This document shows positions 59,574-64,000 of a stretch of 64,000 bases of DNA, piece after piece. Below the pieces are notes generated by a model, which was not told the DNA's origin, ran no database searches, and worked only from the letters and a program-made list of their open reading frames with translations. The DNA lies in NCBI GenBank assembly GCA_011033025.1, contig WFMF01000273.1, forward strand, positions 170,462 through 234,461. The letters run 5' to 3'. Source of the stretch: Beroe forskalii (Eukaryota; Ctenophora; Nuda; Beroida; Beroidae). Both the position numbers and the translations under genes were made by a program. Each line of letters opens with the position of its first letter. Position 1 is the stretch's first letter.

Positions 59574-60151
59574 GTGAAGATTGTAACTTAACTTTTTCCG
59601 TTTAAGGAATTGTTAAAATTGTTTCGGGAGCGTAACTTTCTGTTTGTTAAAATTGTTTCGGGGAGCACCCAAAAATTTCAAATAGGTGGTGCGGTGTTAC
59701 AATTTCATGACCCCATCTGCATTCTGCACTTAAAAGCATAAAATCCAATAAACTACACCTGGAGCGTGTCTCCCGATGGAAGACACGATTTTTGCACGTA
59801 TTTAACAACCCAGACACCTTAAGAGTGGGATAAGGTCATAAATTCATTTGGCAAATTCATTTCAACACCAGGTCTGAATAGGGGTTGTTAAATACGTGAA
59901 AAAGTACGCGCACAACCCGCTACTGAATTATATTTTGATAACGTCAACATTCTGGGTGCGCGCGACGTTTTAGCACACATGACAAGACACATTAATGATA
60001 AAACTATAAAAGTTCAACGATGCATTTGGACTGATAATTGCATCATACACTCCCAAAAAATATGGCAATTTTCAGAAAAAAAAATTCTGAAAATTGTCAT
60101 ATTTTTTGTATATACGTATCGTATTAAAAAACGTATCTAACCGCCCTGCAG

Positions 60152-60325
60152 GGTGTCCCCAGGCTGACGAGCGCAAGGTGCGGAATGGAGTGCCTGGAGG
60201 ACAGGAGATCACGGAGTTCGACCAGTGCGGGGGCCTGGTGTCCCGTAAAGACGCACTGTACCGGGTGTACACCTTCAGCTCCTGCCTCACCAAGCTGACG
60301 TGCGGACAAGAGGCAGAGATGATCG
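60152..60325 (+). CDS. YHYH-domain protein, exon 4 (174 nt)
   Basis: Exon between CCCTGCAG and GTGAGA, completing Gly139 and coding for residues 140-196. It contains EFDQCGG and a CLTKLTCG segment; four cysteines. It is GC-rich compared with its introns. The 35-bp minisatellite starts within 20 bp of its donor. Confidence 0.85.
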
Positions 60326-60344
60326 GTGAGATCAGGGGTGGGGA

Positions 60345-61047
60345 TGACGTCATTATCAGGGGTTAGAGTGGGGAGTTGATGAAGTCATTATCAGGGGTTA
60401 GAGTGGGGGGTTGATGACGTCACTATTTGGAGTTAGAGTGGGGAGTTGATGTCGTCGTTATCAGGGGTTAGAGTGGGGAGTTGATGTCGTCGTTATCAGG
60501 GGTGAGAGTAAGGAGTTAGTGACGTCATTATCGGGGGATAGTGTGGGGGGGGGTTGATTACGTCATTATCAGGGGTTAGGAGTGGGGAGTTGATGACTTC
60601 ATAATCATTATCAGGGGTTAGAGTGGGGATTTGATGACTTCACTATCAGGGGTTAGAGTGTGGTGTTGATTACGTCATTATCAGGGGTTAGAGTGGGGAG
60701 TTGATGAAGTCATTATCAGGGGTTAGAGTGGGGAGTTGATGACGTCACTATTTGGAGTTAGAGTGGGGAGTTGATGTCGTCGTTATCAGGGGTTAGAGTG
60801 GGGAGTTGGTGACGTCATTATCAGGGGTTAGATTGGGGAGTTGGTGACGTCATTATCAGGGGATAGCGTGGGGAGTTGGTGACGTTATTATCAGGGGATA
60901 GCGTGGTGTGTTGATGACGTCATTATCTGGGGTGAGAGTGGGGAGTTGATGAAGTCATCATCAGGGGTGAGAGGGGGGAGTTGATGTCGTCTTTATCAGG
61001 GGGTAGAGTGTTGAGATAATGGTGTCAATATCAGGGGTCAGAGTGGT
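60345..61047. repeat. 35-bp minisatellite containing TGACGTCA
   Basis: About 20 imperfect units of TGACGTCATTATCAGGGGTT followed by AGAGTGGGGAGTTGA, filling nearly all of intron 4. The TGACGTCA core is intact in several units and altered to GAAGTCA, TCGTCG or TACGTCA in others. Confidence 0.95.
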
Positions 61048-61141
61048 GTGAAGTCTCAGAATTCATATCAAATTCATGACTTGAAACCGCCTTCCAATCG
61101 CTTTTTACGTTCTTTTAATCACGTGTTTCTGTTATTCGCAG

Positions 61142-61256
61142 GAGTGGCTCTCGATGGCTTTCCAATATACGGCCCCATTGACGAGACTGGGAGACAACTC
61201 ACTTCACGGGACCTGGACGAGTGCCACGGGAAAATAGGACCCGATGGGACCTACAG
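61142..61256 (+). CDS. YHYH-domain protein, exon 5 (115 nt)
   Basis: Exon between TTATTCGCAG and GTACGC. Residues 198-234 include the family block VALDGFPIYGP (198-208) and DLDECHG, then GPDGTY leading into the signature motif. This is the most diagnostic part of the domain after the motif itself. Confidence 0.9.
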
Positions 61257-61384
61257 GTACGCCAAAAAGCACCTCAAATGAATTACATTCTGTATTCGCC
61301 CAGAAACTTACATATTTTGTATCTGATAGAATTACCATTTCACAACTGAATTCCATCCTTGTAAAAGCCCCAACCAGCATCCCC

Positions 61385-61545
61385 CCGTTACAAGGTACTA
61401 CGCTTTATTCGTTACTAAACCCATCATTTTACAACTGAATTCCACCTTTGTAACTAAAAAAAACCCGTAAGGTATTACGCTTTATTCGTTACTAAACCCA
61501 TCATTTTACAACTGAATTCCACCTTTGTAACTAAAAAACCGCAAG
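61385..61545. repeat. Tandem copies of the intron 5 3' splice region, about 75-bp period
   Basis: AAGGTA(C/T)TACGCT occurs at about 61392, 61469 and 61543, each preceded by ACAACTGAATTCCA(C/T)C and TTTGTAACTAAA-type sequence. Only the last copy continues into the YHYH coding frame; the others run into TTATTCGTTACTAAACCC. Confidence 0.9.
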
Positions 61546-61703
61546 GTATTACGCTACAGTGGACTACCCCTACTTCGTGGCCTGTTTCCGGGGCACCCTG
61601 CACCGAGATGTCGGGATAAACTTCCCAGTGAGGTGCACCTGTCCTTACTCTGACCGGGCCTACATTCTCCCCAACAGGCTGCCCTTCCAAAACTACACTA
61701 TTG
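61546..61703 (+). CDS. YHYH-domain protein, exon 6 (158 nt)
   Basis: The acceptor GCAAG|G is chosen over the later CTACAG because only it keeps phase and gives the family sequence. Residues 234-237 read YRYY in place of YHYH, followed by ATVDYPYF and CFRG (248-251). The exon ends in phase 1 at GTAAGT after QNYTI, which contains an N-glycosylation sequon. More exons must follow outside, or unseen inside, the window. Confidence 0.85.
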
Positions 61704-63050
61704 GTAAGTTGGCGAGAGGTTCCCAAAATCCCTGACTGGGTCCTGATAAGTGTTTATAGGCGCTGATCGGCTCTAATCAGCGCTTAGTCAGCGATTTATC
61801 AAAGTGTATTTAAGTCACTAAGTTAAAGTTTATCAGATTATCAGTTCAGCCATGTCATTCAAGTTGGTCTATTAGCCGAAATCTGTATAAAATTTGGATG
61901 CTTGTCTTTGGAATTTGGATTTGGTCGCCCGTGCGGGTTTTCAATTGAGAAATTGGTTGCCGACTTTATCCATCTTTGGGCATCTTTTGACTGAACTATC
62001 ACAGTATGGTGTTTCATGTACGCCAACATGTTTTTAAAAATTTTTCGTGTACCAGGTACGCCAACGTGTTTTCGCGTGCGCGCAACATCATCAATAAATA
62101 TTTTTTCGCGCATTCCATAAAAAATAAAATATTGGCTAATTTACCGCGCTGGCAAAAATTGAAATTTCAACAAAAAATAATTAATTTGAAAAATCAGTCA
62201 ATGTCCCCCTTAAATTTAAAAATTTGAAAAATTAAATAAGACAAATTAAATAAGACAAATTAAATAAGACAAATTAAATAAGACAAATTAATTTTTTTTT
62301 TTAATTAATTCAATATACAACAAATCAAGTACAAAATAATATCGATTTTCGGTTCCTTCGCTCAAATAGACAAATTAAATAAGACAAATTAAATAAGACG
62401 AATTAAAACGAAAGGATAAGAAAAGAACAAAAGGAGAAATAAGAAAAGAAAAAAAAATAGAAAATTTGGGATTAAAAGAAAATTGTAAATGAAAATAGAT
62501 GAATGAAGAAAGGTGAAGATTCAACGAAATCTCAAAACTAAATGGCCATTAAATTTAAATCTAGCCGATTCATTTTCTTTTTGATCGCCCTTTTAAACCG
62601 TTTTTGCACAGAATTTTCAAAAGCCTGCTTTCAACAGGATTTCAAGGAGCAATTGCTTGAACAACAGCTCGGGAAAGCGTTATTACTTTCCTGCTCGAAC
62701 AATTGCCCGGGTAATACCTCTAATTTAATTACCAGATTCGAGCTATTGCTTGATCGATAGCACTGACCGTAATAGTTGAAGTTATACCTGGGGTAATTGA
62801 TTGATAGCTCAGGTAAAGGAAAACCCCCGCTCTAGGCACACTTGCAGGGGGGCGTAACCAGGGGGAAGGTGACACAGGCGGCTGCCTCCCCTTGTTGGAC
62901 AGACAATATGAAAATTTTTATTAATTTTGTTAAAATGAGAGCTTTGAGTCAAGCAAAATAAAACATTCCACAGGTTGTGAATGTAACTTGCCGCCTCCTT
63001 TTTAAAAATCTGGTTACGCCCCTGCACACTTGCCCGAGCAATAGGACATA
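61704..63050. other. Downstream intron, no exon seen
   Basis: AT-rich. ACAAATTAAATAAG tandem units lie at 62229-62290 and again at 62368-62405. Some GCGCTGATCGG/CGCTTAGTCAGCG words near 61752-61795 recall the 12-bp satellite unit but do not repeat. No exon in the required phase was found. Confidence 0.45.
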
Positions 63051-63619
63051 CAGGGTGCGCCAAAAGTCTTGTCCCCTTTTACTTTTTTGATTATTCGAAA
63101 AATACAGCACATATTTCGATTCTGTAAAAACTTTCTTCAAATATAACCAAAGAATGGCGGATTCTGAGATTTATAGGTTACTATGACGTCCCTAGCAACC
63201 ACACGAGTTCCCATAGCAACCGGGCTCAAAATGGGAGAATCTGGGCGTCTTTGAAAAATTGAACTCGCTAACTGCCATTTATTTCAATTCTTTTGATGAT
63301 GGAAATGATAGTAAGCAATACAAAATCATCAAATACAGTGAATCTAGCTCAGAAGAGGTTCAATGCATGTTCGAAGTATAGTACTATAGTAGTCTCCTTG
63401 GGTGGAATTTGGGGCTAATTTAAGTAAAAATCCTTCAATTTTAGGCCCGGTTGCTATGGGAACTCGTGTGGTTGCTATGGACGTCATAGCAACCTAAAAA
63501 TCTCAGAATCCGCCATTCTTTGGTTATATTTAAAGAAACTTTTTACAGAATCGAAATATCTGCGGAATTTTTCGAATGATCAAAAAAGTAAAAGGGGACA
63601 AGACTTTTGGCGCACCCTG
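63051..63619. mobile_element. TA-flanked MITE with arms of about 175 bp
   Basis: Ends CAGGGTGCGCCAAAAGTCTT and complement, flanked by TA (63049-63050 and 63620-63621). Arms reach GAACTCGTGTGGTTGCTATG on the inside with few mismatches; the centre is about 200 bp. CAGGGTG ends and a TA target fit a mariner-type element. No transposase was seen. It shares only the first 7 bp of its ends with the element at 18973. Confidence 0.85.
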
Positions 63620-63621
63620 TA

Positions 63622-64000
63622 TAAATTATTAGAACTGTTCTCATAATAAATTTTCGCAGAAATGAGGACCAAAAATGATTAAATTATTTGAGATAATAAT
63701 AAAGTAATAAACTTAACTTCTTTGAAAGTTTTTAAAGATCTCAATTAACATTTGAATTTTGAACAATCAATATTTCGATAGACATGTTTAACAATGAATG
63801 AAATACTAATAGCAGCGTGGAACTGACTGCACAATAAAAGTAACAAGCTAACCACGATGTTTTACATTTCAAGATTTCAATAGCTAGTTGGAAATCCTCA
63901 TCCCCACAGTCCACATAAAGGACTTTCACTATCCAATTTTTCCTCCAAATATTCTATCATTTAAAAAAATCTTATCTCTTTTTACAACCTCACCGGGGTT
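63622..64000. other. Non-coding end of window
   Basis: Nothing recognised. Confidence 0.4.

Noticed and set aside
61560..61703. Exon start at CTACAG for YHYH exon 6
   Set aside because: It would break codon phase with exon 5 and lose the family sequence; the earlier GCAAG acceptor keeps both.

Overview
This is a piece of an animal nuclear genome, almost certainly from a non-vertebrate metazoan. Genes are split by long GT-AG introns. The recognisable products are a coiled-coil protein, a seven-transmembrane receptor, a secreted YHYH-domain protein and pieces of a tyrosine kinase. Most of the window is introns and intergenic DNA packed with inverted-repeat DNA elements, one non-LTR retrotransposon, tRNA-like SINE remnants and very long minisatellites. 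Nothing seen here fixes the phylum. No rRNA, CRISPR array, operon or other prokaryotic feature was seen. All exon models come from reading splice signals and codon phase by eye; no transcript or homology search was possible.

Layout. (1) 1-31,874, minus strand: a coiled-coil protein gene of at least nine, probably ten, exons read from 31,874 down to about 1,714. Every junction agrees in codon phase. Its introns hold a dead LINE (2.70-4.88 kb), a 3.3-kb array of a 12-bp unit (7.99-11.30 kb), TA-flanked inverted-repeat elements (17.78-18.56 and 18.97-20.14 kb) and a TTAA-flanked element (24.39-26.86 kb). (2) 32,821-33,850, minus strand: a large exon carrying all seven helices of a divergent GPCR, head-to-tail with and upstream of the coiled-coil gene. 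(3) 33.9-44.5 kb: intergenic, with direct repeats, an 11/22-bp minisatellite and a 2.4-kb element bounded by an 8-bp duplication, which itself holds a nested 0.5-kb element. (4) 44,499-61,703 and beyond, plus strand: a secreted YHYH-domain protein gene with six exons in phase. Intron 1 holds a 3-kb array of a 22-bp unit. Intron 2 (11.2 kb) holds a separate single-exon gene for a cysteine-rich secreted protein, two tyrosine-kinase fragments in the wrong order, two copies of a GCCTCC fold-back element and a family of roughly 280-bp tandem repeats. Intron 4 is almost wholly a 35-bp minisatellite rich in TGACGTCA. Intron 5 ends in tandem copies of its own 3' splice site. (5) 61.7-64.0 kb: no exon seen; short minisatellites and a TA-flanked element with arms of about 175 bp.

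The genes show no obvious shared pathway. The clearest themes are large satellite blocks sitting inside introns of genes whose splice phases remain intact, and many non-autonomous inverted-repeat elements with different target-site signatures (TA, TAA, TTAA and 8 bp). The palindrome TGACGTCA is strongly over-represented, and it lies in several unrelated repeats.
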